This document shows, in pieces, positions 34,343 through 44,419 of a stretch of DNA of 64,000 bases. This stretch comes from CAWGUU01 sp963825765 (lineage in GTDB: Bacteria > Actinomycetota > Acidimicrobiia > Acidimicrobiales > AC-14): the NCBI GenBank assembly GCA_963825765.1, contig CAWGUU010000022.1:1-64000 (forward strand). The letters run 5' to 3'. Numbering within the stretch: position 1 is the first letter of the stretch; every line of letters begins with the position of its first letter. The position numbers and the translations under genes were made by a program. The notes under the pieces are model-generated. The model did no database searches, had not been told where the DNA came from, and saw nothing but the letters and a program-made list of their open reading frames with translations.

Positions 34343-35569
34343 TCAGGACAAGTAATAGGCCCGGGCGAAGAAGGAGGCCGCCCCCGCCAGTCCCACGCCG
34401 CTGCAGACCAGCACCCACAGCCGCAGCCGGTCCCGACCGGCCAGGAGCTCGGCGGCGACCGCGAAGCACGGGAACGCGGCGAGCAGGTAGCGACCCATGC
34501 CCGTGAAGTTCTTGGTGGAAAGCGCCGAAAGACCGACGAGCAGGATCGTGAAGGTGCCGTACCCCCACCCGAAGCGCCGCACCACCCGCGGGAGCAGGGC
34601 GAGCGCCCCCACCGTCACCGCGGCATTGGCCGCCAGCACCATGCAGGCGTGCACGCTCTCGAACCGGGCCATCTCCCGGAAGAAGTCGACCTTGAACCAG
34701 GTGACGGGCCCCTCCTCCTGGCCCCACGCCTTCTGGATGGTGAGGAAGGCGAGGGGGTCGCCGAACCGGTGCCACAGGTAGATCGCGTAGGCCGCGGCGC
34801 CGGCTGCGGCCAGCAGAACTCCGCAGTCGCCGGGCCGCAGCCGGGCGAGCCTCTGGCGCCAGCCGGTCGTGGTCTGCGGCGGAGGCTCGGCGGCCGGCGC
34901 CCCGCCGTCGCCCGCCTCCGCCGTGACGGGCTGCGCGAACCGCCCGCCGAAGACGCCGCGCCGCTCCAGGGTGCGCACCACCAGTCCCACGACGAGCACC
35001 ACGCCGAGGGGACGGGACGCGGTGGCGGCCGCCCCGATCAGGCCGGCCAGCCAGGGGTGGCCGCGCTCGAGAGCGGTGAAGGAACCGATGACGGCGAGGA
35101 GGAAGAGCGCGTCGGCGTACAGCGGCCCGAACAGGTAGAAGGAATACGGGTAGAGCAGGAGCAGCAGCAGCGCCGTCCACGCTGCGTCGGGCGACAGCCG
35201 TTCCCTGAACCAGCGAGCGATCAGGGCCGCGGCCGCCACGCCGGACGCCAGGGTGACGACCACCCCCGGCCCGGTGACACTGCCCACCAGCGACCGGCCC
35301 ACCCTCATGAGCATCGGGTAGAGCGGGAAGAACGCCACCGGTCCCTGGCGCCCGGGCGTGTAGTCGTAGCCGTAGAGGGCGATCTGGCGGTACCAGCCGG
35401 AGTCCCAGTTCACCCACCCCTCCCACCACGGTCGACCGACGAGCAGGTCGGGACTCTTGGCCCGCACCGGCAGGAGGACGGTGGACACCACCGTCACGGC
35501 GACGACGGCCAGGGCCACGACGGCGATGGCCACCAGGTCGCGCCGGCGGGCGGGGTGCGGGGCCGGCAT
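34343..35569 (-). CDS. PIG-V-like membrane mannosyltransferase
   Basis: ATG 35569 gives a 408-residue integral membrane protein with about ten hydrophobic segments. The N-terminal luminal loop contains NWDSGWYRQIALYGYDY and FFPLYPMLMRVG, the WDxxWY/FFPLYP pattern of the PIG-V/GT76 glycosyltransferases, which use polyprenyl-phosphate sugars. In actinobacteria such enzymes mannosylate proteins or cell-envelope glycans on the outer face of the membrane. The acceptor is unknown. A 23-bp duplication overlaps its start region. Confidence 0.8.
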   Translation of the reverse strand: MPAPHPARRRDLVAIAVVALAVVAVTVVSTVLLPVRAKSPDLLVGRPWWEGWVNWDSGWYRQIALYGYDYTPGRQGPVAFFPLYPMLMRVGRSLVGSVTGPGVVVTLASGVAAAALIARWFRERLSPDAAWTALLLLLLYPYSFYLFGPLYADALFLLAVIGSFTALERGHPWLAGLIGAAATASRPLGVVLVVGLVVRTLERRGVFGGRFAQPVTAEAGDGGAPAAEPPPQTTTGWRQRLARLRPGDCGVLLAAAGAAAYAIYLWHRFGDPLAFLTIQKAWGQEEGPVTWFKVDFFREMARFESVHACMVLAANAAVTVGALALLPRVVRRFGWGYGTFTILLVGLSALSTKNFTGMGRYLLAAFPCFAVAAELLAGRDRLRLWVLVCSGVGLAGAASFFARAYYLS

Positions 35570-35605
35570 CCGGCCACGGTAACGACCGGGATCCGGCCAC
35601 GGTAA
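35568..35605. repeat. 23-bp-step tandem duplication at the mannosyltransferase start
   Basis: ATCCGGCCACGGTAA occurs at 35568-35582 and again at 35591-35605. On the minus strand both copies read TTACCGTGGCCGGAT; only the downstream one continues as GC and supplies the ATG start at 35569, while the other reads GGATCC. It looks like a slippage duplication of the start region. Confidence 0.6.
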
Positions 35606-35692
35606 TAATCGCCACATGACGAGGTCGACGGCCCCGGGCCGAGCCGAACACCGCGGCGGTAGCGTGGCCCCTTCCAGAACGGGGAGGCGCAG

Positions 35693-36199
35693 ATGAACGT
35701 GTCCGAGCAGTCGTTGATCGACGACGCGCAGGGAGCAATCGGCGACGGGGAGCGGGTTCTCGCCGCCGGCGTCTTCCAGCCGCGGAAGGCCTCGGGCGCC
35801 CTGACTGCCGGCACTCTGGCCGGTGTCGCGCTCTCGGCCATCCCGGGTGTCGGCGGTTTCGCCCAGCAGGCGGTGGAGGCGGCCACGGACACCGGCGGCT
35901 ACATGGCACGCCACGTCATGGCCGACGAGCAGGGCATCCCCGTCTACATGCTGATCGCGGTCACCGACCAGCACCTCTTCGCCTTCAAGGCCAAGCACGA
36001 CGACATCCTCGGCTTCAAGGTCGGGCAGCCGTTCGCCACGTGGGACCGCGACCACATCGCCATCACGGTGCACGGCCGGGCGGGCGTCCGCACCTTCCAG
36101 GTCGACGATCTGAAGACCGGCGAGAAGTTCGAGCTCGAGACGCCGCGGTTCTCCCCGATGCACGGAACGGTCGTCATCAAGCTCCTCCAGCAGGACTAG
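35693..36199 (+). CDS. hypothetical protein with possible PH-like fold
   Basis: ATG 35693 follows GGGGAGG. The 168-residue product has a short hydrophobic stretch in the middle (ALTAGTLAGVALSAIPGVGG, about 36-56) and a C-terminal half with alternating beta-strands (VYMLIAVTDQHLFAFKAKHD, then HIAITVHGRAGVRTFQVDDL and KFELETPRF) that resembles bacterial PH-like domains used in membrane-associated stress proteins. I do not recognise a specific family. It sits alone between the mannosyltransferase (divergent) and glnE (convergent, 25 bp). Confidence 0.65.
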   Translation: MNVSEQSLIDDAQGAIGDGERVLAAGVFQPRKASGALTAGTLAGVALSAIPGVGGFAQQAVEAATDTGGYMARHVMADEQGIPVYMLIAVTDQHLFAFKAKHDDILGFKVGQPFATWDRDHIAITVHGRAGVRTFQVDDLKTGEKFELETPRFSPMHGTVVIKLLQQD

Positions 36200-36224
36200 C
36201 GCCCTTCGTGGGGGGGAACGCCGG

Positions 36225-38906
36225 CTACGTCTTCCCGTAGAACACCCGTTCCACCACGTTCCGCGCCCGGCGGGTGACTCGCCGGTACTGCTCGCGCAGC
36301 TCGCCGGGCGACACCCCCAGCGACCGGGCCAGGGGCGCCAGCTGCTCGGGACGGGTCGGCAGCGAGTCGCCGGACGCGCCCTTGACCAGGAACCACCGGT
36401 TCCGGGTCCGCTCGAGGAACCGGTAGGCCTCGGCCAGGACGACCCGGTCCTCGGGAGCGAGGGCGCCGGCGTCATCCAGCTTCTGGAGGGCCTCCATCGT
36501 GCCGTTGGCCCGCACGCCGTGCTGGAGCTGGAGCAGCTGGGCGGTGAACTCGACGTCGGAGAGGGAGCCCCGACCCAGCTTGAGGTGGAACTGGGGGTCG
36601 TCGCCCGCCGGGATGCGCTCCCGCTCGACCCTCGCCTTGATCCGGCGGATCTCCCTCACGTCGTTGTCGTCCAGGCCCTTCCACACGTGGGGCTCGACCA
36701 CGTCGAGGAAGCGCCCGCCGACGTCGGCGTCGCCGGCCACGAACCTGGCCCGCAGCAGCGCCTGGCGCTCCCACACCTGGGCCCAACGCTCGTAGTAGGT
36801 GGCGTATCCCTCGAGGCTGCGGGCCAGCGGGCCGTCCTTGCCCTCGGGGCGCAGACCGATGTCGACGGGGTAGATCCTCGTCGAGGGGGTGGTGCCGGCC
36901 AGGAACCGCACCAAGGCCTCCGCCACCTTCTCGGCGCTGGCGAAGTTCTCGGGCGTGTGGCCGTCGTAGACGAACAGCAGGTCGAGGTCGCTGGCGTAGG
37001 AGAGCTCGGACCCGCCGAACCGGCCCATGGCGATCACCGCGAAGGGCAGCGTCGGGGCCAGGGCGTCGAGGGCCGCCCGCAGGCAGGCTTCGGCGAGCGT
37101 CGTCAGCTGGGCGGCAGTGGCCACCACCGGGTCCTCGCCTTCGGTGGTCAGCTCCAGGACGTCGGCCGCCGCGATCCGCAGCTCGTTGCGGCGCTTGAAC
37201 CGCAGCAGGGCCCGCTGGCGGTCCTCCACCTCCTCCCGCCAGGCGAGGGCGGTGCCGGCGCCCTGCAGGAGGGCGTCCGGGGAACGGCGGTCGAGGCCGG
37301 CGGGCTGACCCAGCACCGGGATCATGTCGGGATGGTGCTCGAGCGTCTCCGAGAGCAGGCGGCTGGTGCCCAGCAGCCGGCACAGGCGATGAGCGGCCTC
37401 GGGGGACTCCCGGAAGGCGATGGCCAGCTCCCTCGCCTGGGCGTCGCCAGACGCCAGGACCCGGAGTCCGAGCAGTCCGAGGTCGGGATCGGGTGACTCC
37501 GACAGCCACTGCAACACGAGGGGCAGCATCTGCTGCATGAGGCGCGACGAACGGGTCAGCCCCCTCGTCAGCTCCTGCAGGGCGATCCTCGTGCGCTTGG
37601 CGTCGGTGAAGCCGAACGCCTCCAGCCGGGCCGCCACCGCCTCGGGCGACATCAGGGCCCCGCCGCTGGAGGCCGTCAGGGCGTCGAGCAGCGGGCGGAA
37701 GAAGAGGTGCTCGTGGATGGACCGCACCGCCGCCTGCTGGCGGCGCAGGAAGCCGTTGAGGAGGTCGGCCGCGGTGGCCTCCGGCCCGTCGCGGTAGCCC
37801 ATGACCCGGGCCAGCCGGTCGCGCCCGACAAGGTCGCCGGGCGCCGGCAGGGTGTGGACCTGCTGCTCGTGGACCAGCTGCAGCCGGTGCTCGACGGTGC
37901 GCAGGAGCCGGTAGGCGACGTCGAGGGCGCGGGCGTCGCCGGGGTCGACGTAGCCCGACGCGCCCATCTCGGCCAGGGCGTCGAGGGTGGTCGGCGAGCG
38001 CAGCGCGGGGTCGGCCCGGCCGTGGACCAGTTGCAGAAGCTGCACGGAGAACTCGATGTCGCGGATGCCGCCACGCCCCCGCTTGACCTCCCTGTCCGTG
38101 AGCCCCTTGCGGGCCAGGTCGCTCTCCGCCCTCGCCTTCATCGACCGAACCGCTCGCAGGTCGTCGAGGGTGAAGGGCCGGTCCCACAGCCGGGCCTGGG
38201 CCCGCTCCATGAAGGACCTGCCCAGCTCGGGGTCGCCGGACACCGGCCGGGCCTTGAGCAGGGCCTGGAACTCCCACGTCTGGGCCCAGCGGTCCCAGTA
38301 GGCCTCGTAGGACTCGAGCGACCGCACCAGCGGGCCGTCGCGGCCCTCGGGGCGGAGGTCGACGTCGACGCGGAAGCTGCCCCGGGCGATCTCGAGGATC
38401 TGGCGGGCGGCGCGGTCGTGGGCCTCCATCTCGCCGACGAAGACGAAGTCGACGTCGCTGGAGTAGTTGAGCTCGCGCCCGCCGAGCTTGCCCATGCCGA
38501 TGACAGCCAGCCCGGGGGGAGCGCCCACCTCCTCGTACGCGGCCTGCAGCACCTCGTCGGCCAGCAGGGCGAGGGCCCGCCCGACGGCGGGGAGGTCGTC
38601 GAAGCCCACCAGGTCACGGGCTGCGATCCGCAGCAGCTCCAGCCGCTTCCACCGGGCCACGTCGCCGATCTCGGCCAGCACCGGCCGGCGGTCGGGATCG
38701 GCCAGCACGTCGAGGGCGAGGGGGTCTGCCAGGAGCAGCCGGGTGAGCGACCGGCTGGCGGCGGTGACCGCCACCAGCGCCTCCCGGAAGTGGTCGTCCT
38801 CCTCCAGCCGGGCGTCCAACCCGGGTACCGCCTCCAGCAGCTGCTCGACCGCCACCGACACCGCCGGCGGGGCGGCGGAGCGCTCGATGGCGGTCTGCAG
38901 GCTCAT
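36225..38906 (-). CDS. glnE: bifunctional glutamine synthetase adenylyltransferase/deadenylase
   Basis: ATG 38906 (MSLQTAIERS) gives 893 residues with two nucleotidyltransferase domains in tandem: GMGKLGGRELNYSSDVDF at about 135 and AMGRFGGSELSYASDLDL at about 625, each keeping the GxxxxxElxyxSDxD signature. The C-terminal domain adds AMP to the glutamine synthetase Tyr and the N-terminal one removes it. The likely targets are the two beta-type GlnA proteins at 9356 and 12753, which have the Tyr loop. The alpha enzyme at 7892 lacks that loop. Its start is 147 bp from the divergent nadE. Confidence 0.93.
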   Translation of the reverse strand: MSLQTAIERSAAPPAVSVAVEQLLEAVPGLDARLEEDDHFREALVAVTAASRSLTRLLLADPLALDVLADPDRRPVLAEIGDVARWKRLELLRIAARDLVGFDDLPAVGRALALLADEVLQAAYEEVGAPPGLAVIGMGKLGGRELNYSSDVDFVFVGEMEAHDRAARQILEIARGSFRVDVDLRPEGRDGPLVRSLESYEAYWDRWAQTWEFQALLKARPVSGDPELGRSFMERAQARLWDRPFTLDDLRAVRSMKARAESDLARKGLTDREVKRGRGGIRDIEFSVQLLQLVHGRADPALRSPTTLDALAEMGASGYVDPGDARALDVAYRLLRTVEHRLQLVHEQQVHTLPAPGDLVGRDRLARVMGYRDGPEATAADLLNGFLRRQQAAVRSIHEHLFFRPLLDALTASSGGALMSPEAVAARLEAFGFTDAKRTRIALQELTRGLTRSSRLMQQMLPLVLQWLSESPDPDLGLLGLRVLASGDAQARELAIAFRESPEAAHRLCRLLGTSRLLSETLEHHPDMIPVLGQPAGLDRRSPDALLQGAGTALAWREEVEDRQRALLRFKRRNELRIAAADVLELTTEGEDPVVATAAQLTTLAEACLRAALDALAPTLPFAVIAMGRFGGSELSYASDLDLLFVYDGHTPENFASAEKVAEALVRFLAGTTPSTRIYPVDIGLRPEGKDGPLARSLEGYATYYERWAQVWERQALLRARFVAGDADVGGRFLDVVEPHVWKGLDDNDVREIRRIKARVERERIPAGDDPQFHLKLGRGSLSDVEFTAQLLQLQHGVRANGTMEALQKLDDAGALAPEDRVVLAEAYRFLERTRNRWFLVKGASGDSLPTRPEQLAPLARSLGVSPGELREQYRRVTRRARNVVERVFYGKT

Positions 38907-39053
38907 TGATCCAGCATCCTGTCGGATGCCGCACCAATGAGAGACGTGACATCCGGCCTCCGGCCGGACGAAGCGCGCCACATTGGCTCGCTCCACTCGC
39001 TCACGAAGCAGCAGTCTGGCAGGGTCCGGGAGAGGCCCCTTGTAACCTGTGTC

Positions 39054-40778
39054 GTGACCCGCATCCGAGTGGCCGCCTGCCAATTGAACATGGTTGTCGG
39101 GGATCTCGACCGCAACCTGGGCCGGATCGTCTCCGCCCTGGCGACGGCCGAGGCCCAGGGCTGCGACCTGGCGGTGTTCCCCGAGCTGGCCATCACCGGC
39201 TACCCGCCGGAGGACCTGCTGCTCAAGCCCGGCTTCGTGGCCGACAACCAGTCCGCCCTGCAGAAGCTGGCGGCCCGCACCGGGCGGTGCGCAGCCGTCG
39301 TCGGCTTCGTCGACTCGGCCCGCGACCTGTACAACGCCGCCGCGGTCTGCGCCGACGGAACGGTCAAGGGCGTCTACCGCAAGCGGCTGCTCCCCAACTA
39401 CGGCGTGTTCGACGAACAGCGCTACTTCGTCCCCAGCCCCGACAAGGGCCAGCTGTTCGTGATCGGCGGGGTACGGGTCGGAGTCGTCATCTGCGAGGAC
39501 GCCTGGTCGCCCGACGGTCCCATCGCCGACCAGGCGGCCGGCGGCGCCGAGCTCATCGTCAACCTGAACGCCTCGCCGTACCACGCCGGCCGGCTGGTGG
39601 AGCGGGAGCGCATGCTGGCCACCCGGGCCGCCGACGCGTCATGCGGCCTGGTCTACGTGAACCTCGTGGGCGGGCAGGACGAGCTGGTGTTCGACGGAGC
39701 GTCCCTGGTGCTCGACCACAACGGCGAGGTCGTGGCCCGCGCCGGGCAGTTCCACGAGGAGACGCTGGTCGTCGACATCGACGTCAAGCCCGTCTTCCGC
39801 AAGCGCCTCCTCGACCCGAGGGGCCGGGCCTTCGCCGACCCGCTGCCCGAGGTGTTCGTGAGCGGCGAGCCGATCACCAACCGGGACGTCACGGCGCCGC
39901 CGTGCGCCGAACCGCTGGGCGCCAGCCACGAGATCTACGAGGCCCTGGTGCTCGGCACCCGCGACTACCTGGAGAAGAACGGCTTCACCGACGTCGTCGT
40001 GGGCCTGTCGGGCGGGGTCGACTCGTCGCTCGTCGCCACCATCGCCGTCGACGCCCTGGGCGCCAACCACGTCCACGGGGTGGCCATGCCGTCGCGGTTC
40101 TCCAGCCCCGACTCGCTCGGCGACGCCGAGGAGCTGGCCGCCAACCTCGGCATCGACTTCCGGGTCATCCCGATCGAAGCCGCCCACCAGGCCTTCCTCG
40201 AGATGCTGGGCCCGTCGTTCACGGGCCTGGCCGAGGGGCTGGCGGAGGAGAACGTCCAGGCCCGGGTGCGGGGGACGACCCTCATGGGCCTGTCCAACAA
40301 GTTCCGCTGGATGGTCCTGGCCACCGGCAACAAGAGCGAGATGGCTGTCGGCTTCTCGACCCTCTACGGCGACCTGGCCGGCGGGTTCGCGGTCATCAAG
40401 GACGTGCTCAAGACCACGGTGTACGAGCTGTGCCACGATCGCAACCGGCGGGCGGTCGAAGGGGGCCGCCCCGCCCCCATTCCCGACCGGGTCCTCACCA
40501 AGCCGCCGTCGGCCGAGCTGCGGCCGGATCAGCGCGACGACCAGTCGCTGCCCCCCTACGACGAGCTGGATCCGGTCATCGAGGCCTACGTGGAGGGCGA
40601 CATGACCGCCGCCGACCTGGTGGCGGCCGGCTTCGACGCCGTCCTGGTGCGCAGCGTGGTGGACCTCGTCGACCGCTCCGAGTACAAGCGCCGCCAGGCC
40701 CCGCCGGGCGTGCGGGTCACCACCAAGGCCTTCGGGAAGGACCGCCGGCTGCCCCTCACGAACGGTTATCGGGGCTGA
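39054..40778 (+). CDS. nadE: glutamine-dependent NAD+ synthetase
   Basis: GTG 39054 gives 574 residues. The N-terminal nitrilase-like glutaminase has the Glu, Lys and Cys triad motifs (FPELAITGYPPED, YRKRLLPNYGVFDE, VVICEDAWSPDG). The C-terminal synthetase has the PP-loop GLSGGVDSSLVAT (about 315-327) and LATGNKSEMAVGFSTLYGD. It makes NAD+ from deamido-NAD, ATP and glutamine-derived ammonia tunnelled between domains. The start is set by homology to the MTRIRVAACQLN opening; an upstream in-frame extension has no family similarity. Confidence 0.93.
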   Translation: MTRIRVAACQLNMVVGDLDRNLGRIVSALATAEAQGCDLAVFPELAITGYPPEDLLLKPGFVADNQSALQKLAARTGRCAAVVGFVDSARDLYNAAAVCADGTVKGVYRKRLLPNYGVFDEQRYFVPSPDKGQLFVIGGVRVGVVICEDAWSPDGPIADQAAGGAELIVNLNASPYHAGRLVERERMLATRAADASCGLVYVNLVGGQDELVFDGASLVLDHNGEVVARAGQFHEETLVVDIDVKPVFRKRLLDPRGRAFADPLPEVFVSGEPITNRDVTAPPCAEPLGASHEIYEALVLGTRDYLEKNGFTDVVVGLSGGVDSSLVATIAVDALGANHVHGVAMPSRFSSPDSLGDAEELAANLGIDFRVIPIEAAHQAFLEMLGPSFTGLAEGLAEENVQARVRGTTLMGLSNKFRWMVLATGNKSEMAVGFSTLYGDLAGGFAVIKDVLKTTVYELCHDRNRRAVEGGRPAPIPDRVLTKPPSAELRPDQRDDQSLPPYDELDPVIEAYVEGDMTAADLVAAGFDAVLVRSVVDLVDRSEYKRRQAPPGVRVTTKAFGKDRRLPLTNGYRG

Positions 40779-40860
40779 AACAGGGCGTTCTCGGGCGCGA
40801 CGCAGGTGAAACCGGCCCCCGCGTGGAACTACGGAGAGTGAGATTTCCAGGCGGAAGGGC

Positions 40861-40889
40861 TTGACCGCCTGGGTATGGTGAACTAAATG
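40861..40889 (+). promoter_or_regulatory. promoter candidate for the sigma factor gene
   Basis: TTGACC (40861-40866), a 17-bp spacer and TAAATG (40884-40889) form a housekeeping-like promoter. It lies about 85 bp upstream of GTG 40973 in the otherwise unassigned 194-bp gap after nadE. Confidence 0.4.
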
Positions 40890-40972
40890 CGGCGCCGGGG
40901 AGGGTCGGGCCGGAATCTTCGCGCCTTCCACGGCGTTCCAATCCATAGCAGTTCGAAGAAGGACGTATCTAC

Positions 40973-41911
<939 letters not shown>

Positions 41912-41954
41912 AGGTACTTCTCCGTACATCTCCGCCCGGCTCTGTGCCGTGCTG

Positions 41955-42050
41955 TGGCGGAGGTGGACGGGAATCGAACCCGCCGGACGGGGATCGCCCG
42001 TCCCACCCGCTTTGAAGGCGGGGGCTGCCACCAGGTCAGCTGACACCTCC
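41955..42050 (-). tRNA. selC: tRNA-Sec (anticodon TCA), CCA encoded
   Basis: On the minus strand the 96-nt gene runs from GGAGGTGT at 42050 to CACCTCC-G-CCA at 41955. The anticodon arm is CCCGC-CTTCAAA-GCGGG with anticodon TCA, which reads UGA. The variable arm is long (GGACGGG, CGATC, CCCGTCC) and the T-loop is TTCGATT, followed by an encoded discriminator G and CCA. Length, anticodon, long arm and G73 match selenocysteine tRNA rather than a Ser tRNA. No selA, selB or selD lies in the window. The cell should therefore make at least one selenoprotein. Confidence 0.88.
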
Positions 42051-44071
42051 GGGTGGCACCGTATCTGCGCGATCCGGGTGCGAGTGGACGGCAGGGTCCT
42101 CGCGACCCGGCGTTCGCTCGTCGTAGACCTCCGCGAAGTAGTCCCGAAGTTCGAGGTGCACCCAGTGGTACGCGCCTCCGGTCGAAGCCAGGTACAGGTG
42201 GTCGCAGCACCAGTCGAGGAACGACACCCACCGCCACGGACCGAAGTCGTTCCATCGCAGCCGCACGCGGAAGGCGTAATGGGTGGCTGATGCGCACAGC
42301 CCGCAGACGAGCCCGGCCGTCGACCCGTAGAGGAGCCCGAAGCGCAGCGCGAGATCCGCTCCGCCGAGAAGGAAGCCGGCCAGACGCGAGCGCTGACGCG
42401 ATCACGAGGCCCGAGACCAACCCGATGCGAGCAGAGTCGGAGAGGATCTGGGTGGGGGTGTCCGGTGCGAGGCGGGCTCGGTCCGGTCCGGTGTCCATGA
42501 ACATGTAGAACGCGCCGGAGATGCCGAAGAGGAGGCCGCCGATCACTCCGAACGAAAGCCCGGACAGCGACGATCGGGGTCAGCGCCAGACCCGCCGCGG
42601 CCATGAGCAGGGCGATAAGCGTGATACCGAGTCCTTCCCGGAGACCGTCCCGGAACGACGGCTTGGGCCGCCGATAGACCGGTCCTGTCCACGAGACGAG
42701 TCCGAGACCTGCTCCAACTATTGCGGCGGTGCTCAGTCCAGCGCCGAGCACCAAGGCCTCGAGCCCTGCGCCGCTCCCCAGCACGAAGGCCACCTTCAGC
42801 CGAAAGGAACGAGGGCCGGTCCATTCGTGCAACCACAGCTCGGTTTCGTCGTCAGCTCGCATCCGCGAGCCGAGCCATCCCAGCCAGCGTCGCAGCTGGG
42901 CCTCCGAGTACACGGCATCCTCGGGAATGCCACCGGCTCGGACGGGGTCGTAGCGATGCGTGTGCATCTGGGTGACGTAGCGCGACCACAGCCGCCCATG
43001 GGCAGAAGCCAAGTCGGCTGATGCCAGGTCATTCGGATCGCCGTCGCTGTAGGCGAGGACGGCGACGCTGACCATCAGCGGGGTCGTCAGCAGCTCGGTG
43101 AGCCTCGGCTCGCCCGCCCGCAGCTTGGCTCGCACCGCGTCCCAGCGGGGTCCCGCAGCAGCCAGATAGCCGTCGATCTCGGCCACCTCGGGGCGCTCGA
43201 CGATCACCGCCCCGCCGACCGTGAGCCGATCCTCGAGCGCCCGGTATTCCGCCAGGCGGGAGCACAGCACCAGGGGCCCACCTCGATGGTTCGACCAGAA
43301 CTCGTTGATCGCCGCCACGCATGCCGCCCGGTGCTCGGCACCGACCTCGTCCAGCCCGTCCAGCACCGGCATCACCTGGTGGTGGTACACGAGTGAGCGC
43401 GCGGTGCTGGGCGGGTACCCGTGCCGGAGCTGGAACTGCTCGCCCAGCCACTCGAGCAACGGCTTGCGGTCCTTGGCCCACGATGCCAGCGGGAAGAGCT
43501 CGGGGATGGGAGCGGCGCCGTCCTGGCGGGCGTCCTCGAGGAGGTGGCGCATCAGGAGCAGCGCCTGGGTCGTCTTGCCCGAACCCGGCGGCCCGAAAAT
43601 CCCCAGCTGGCGGCCAGAGTCGGCGTACGCCTGCTCGAGTGAGACCAGGAGGCCCCCAGAACCGGGCGTCTGCTGGTAGGCGAGCTTCACCAGGTCGGGA
43701 CTGTCGCGCAGCCCGAGCTGGATCAGGGCCACGTGCCCCAACGACCGGTCGAGGCCGTTGGCGATGCGCTGTCGCCAGATGCGATCGATGAGCTCGGTTC
43801 GCTGAGCTCCCTCCAGCGGGACCGCTGGAGGCCCGTCGTCCCGATCGTCCTCTGACTTGTCGTCGGTCGACGCGAAGCGGACGACGAAGCTGGCCGCCAC
43901 GAGAACCAGGCCGACGCCAGCGAGCAGGACCTGGCGATGCACTGAGTCGACGACGGGCAACTCGATGTCGAACGCCTTGAAGCCACCGCCGACGACGGCG
44001 CCCACGACGCACACGAAGCCCGCGACGAAGACGTTTCGCTCCGCTCGCCTCGGGACCAACCGCCGCCGCAT
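42036..44071 (-). pseudogene. membrane-associated NACHT NTPase, two frameshifts
   Basis: ATG 44071 starts a protein with two N-terminal transmembrane helices (NVFVAGFVCVVGAVVGGGF, VLLAGVGLVLVAASFVVRFA). A NACHT-type NTPase follows: Walker A FGPPGSGKTT (about 156-165) and Walker B VMPVLDGLDEV (about 228-238). The C-terminal third is hydrophobic, with several more helices. Coding shifts frame near 42565-42572 (IVA to SLSGLSFG) and near 42375-42390 (ASGRL to FLLGGADLAL), then runs on to WVSFLDWCCDHLYLA. Joined length is about 680. Bacterial NACHT proteins often act in phage defence or signalling. The last 15 bases overlap selC. Confidence 0.68.
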
Positions 44072-44145
44072 CGGCCCAGCATATGGACGTCCTCCGCTCC
44101 ACGAGCGGGTTCCTCCCTGCCCTGGTCAAGGGGTTCGTCAATTGA

Positions 44146-44182
44146 GGTTGACGTTGCCCTGCCGTCAACCTAGACTGACGGC
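44146..44182. promoter_or_regulatory. overlapping inverted repeats before the HTH/Clp_N operon
   Basis: GGTTGACG (44146-44153) pairs with CGTCAACC (44163-44170), and GCCGTCA (44161-44167) pairs with TGACGGC (44176-44182). The second repeat ends directly before ATG 44183. Repeated TGAC half-sites suggest an autoregulatory operator for the HTH protein. No Shine-Dalgarno is visible. Confidence 0.45.
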
Positions 44183-44419
44183 ATGAGCGGAACCACAGCG
44201 ACGGAGTTGGCGGCGGCGGCGGCCAGCCGTGATCCCCGGGTTGGCCTGGGGGCGGTGGCGGCACTGCGCCGTCTCCTCGACAGCCTCGAGGCACTGCAGG
44301 TCGGCAACGCCCGAGACCAGGGATGGTCGTGGCAGCAGATCGCCGGGGTGCTGGGCGTCAGCAAGCAGGCCGTCCACAAGAAGCACGCCGCCGGCGGCCG
44401 CGTGCTCGGGGGGCGGTGA
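44183..44419 (+). CDS. small helix-turn-helix protein
   Basis: The 78-residue protein has a helical N-terminal part (residues about 20-45) and a C-terminal helix-turn-helix (GWSWQQIAGVLGVSKQAVHK, about 47-66). Small HTH proteins of this kind are often encoded directly before a Clp N-domain protein in actinobacteria. Its stop overlaps the next start as GTGA. It probably binds the inverted repeats upstream and represses its own operon, while the Clp_N partner may modulate it; this is an inference from context. Confidence 0.75.
   Translation: MSGTTATELAAAAASRDPRVGLGAVAALRRLLDSLEALQVGNARDQGWSWQQIAGVLGVSKQAVHKKHAAGGRVLGGR

Noticed and set aside
41955..42050. tRNA-Ser(TGA) as an alternative
   Set aside because: The loop CTTCAAA places TCA, not TGA, at the anticodon positions, so it reads UGA and not UCA.
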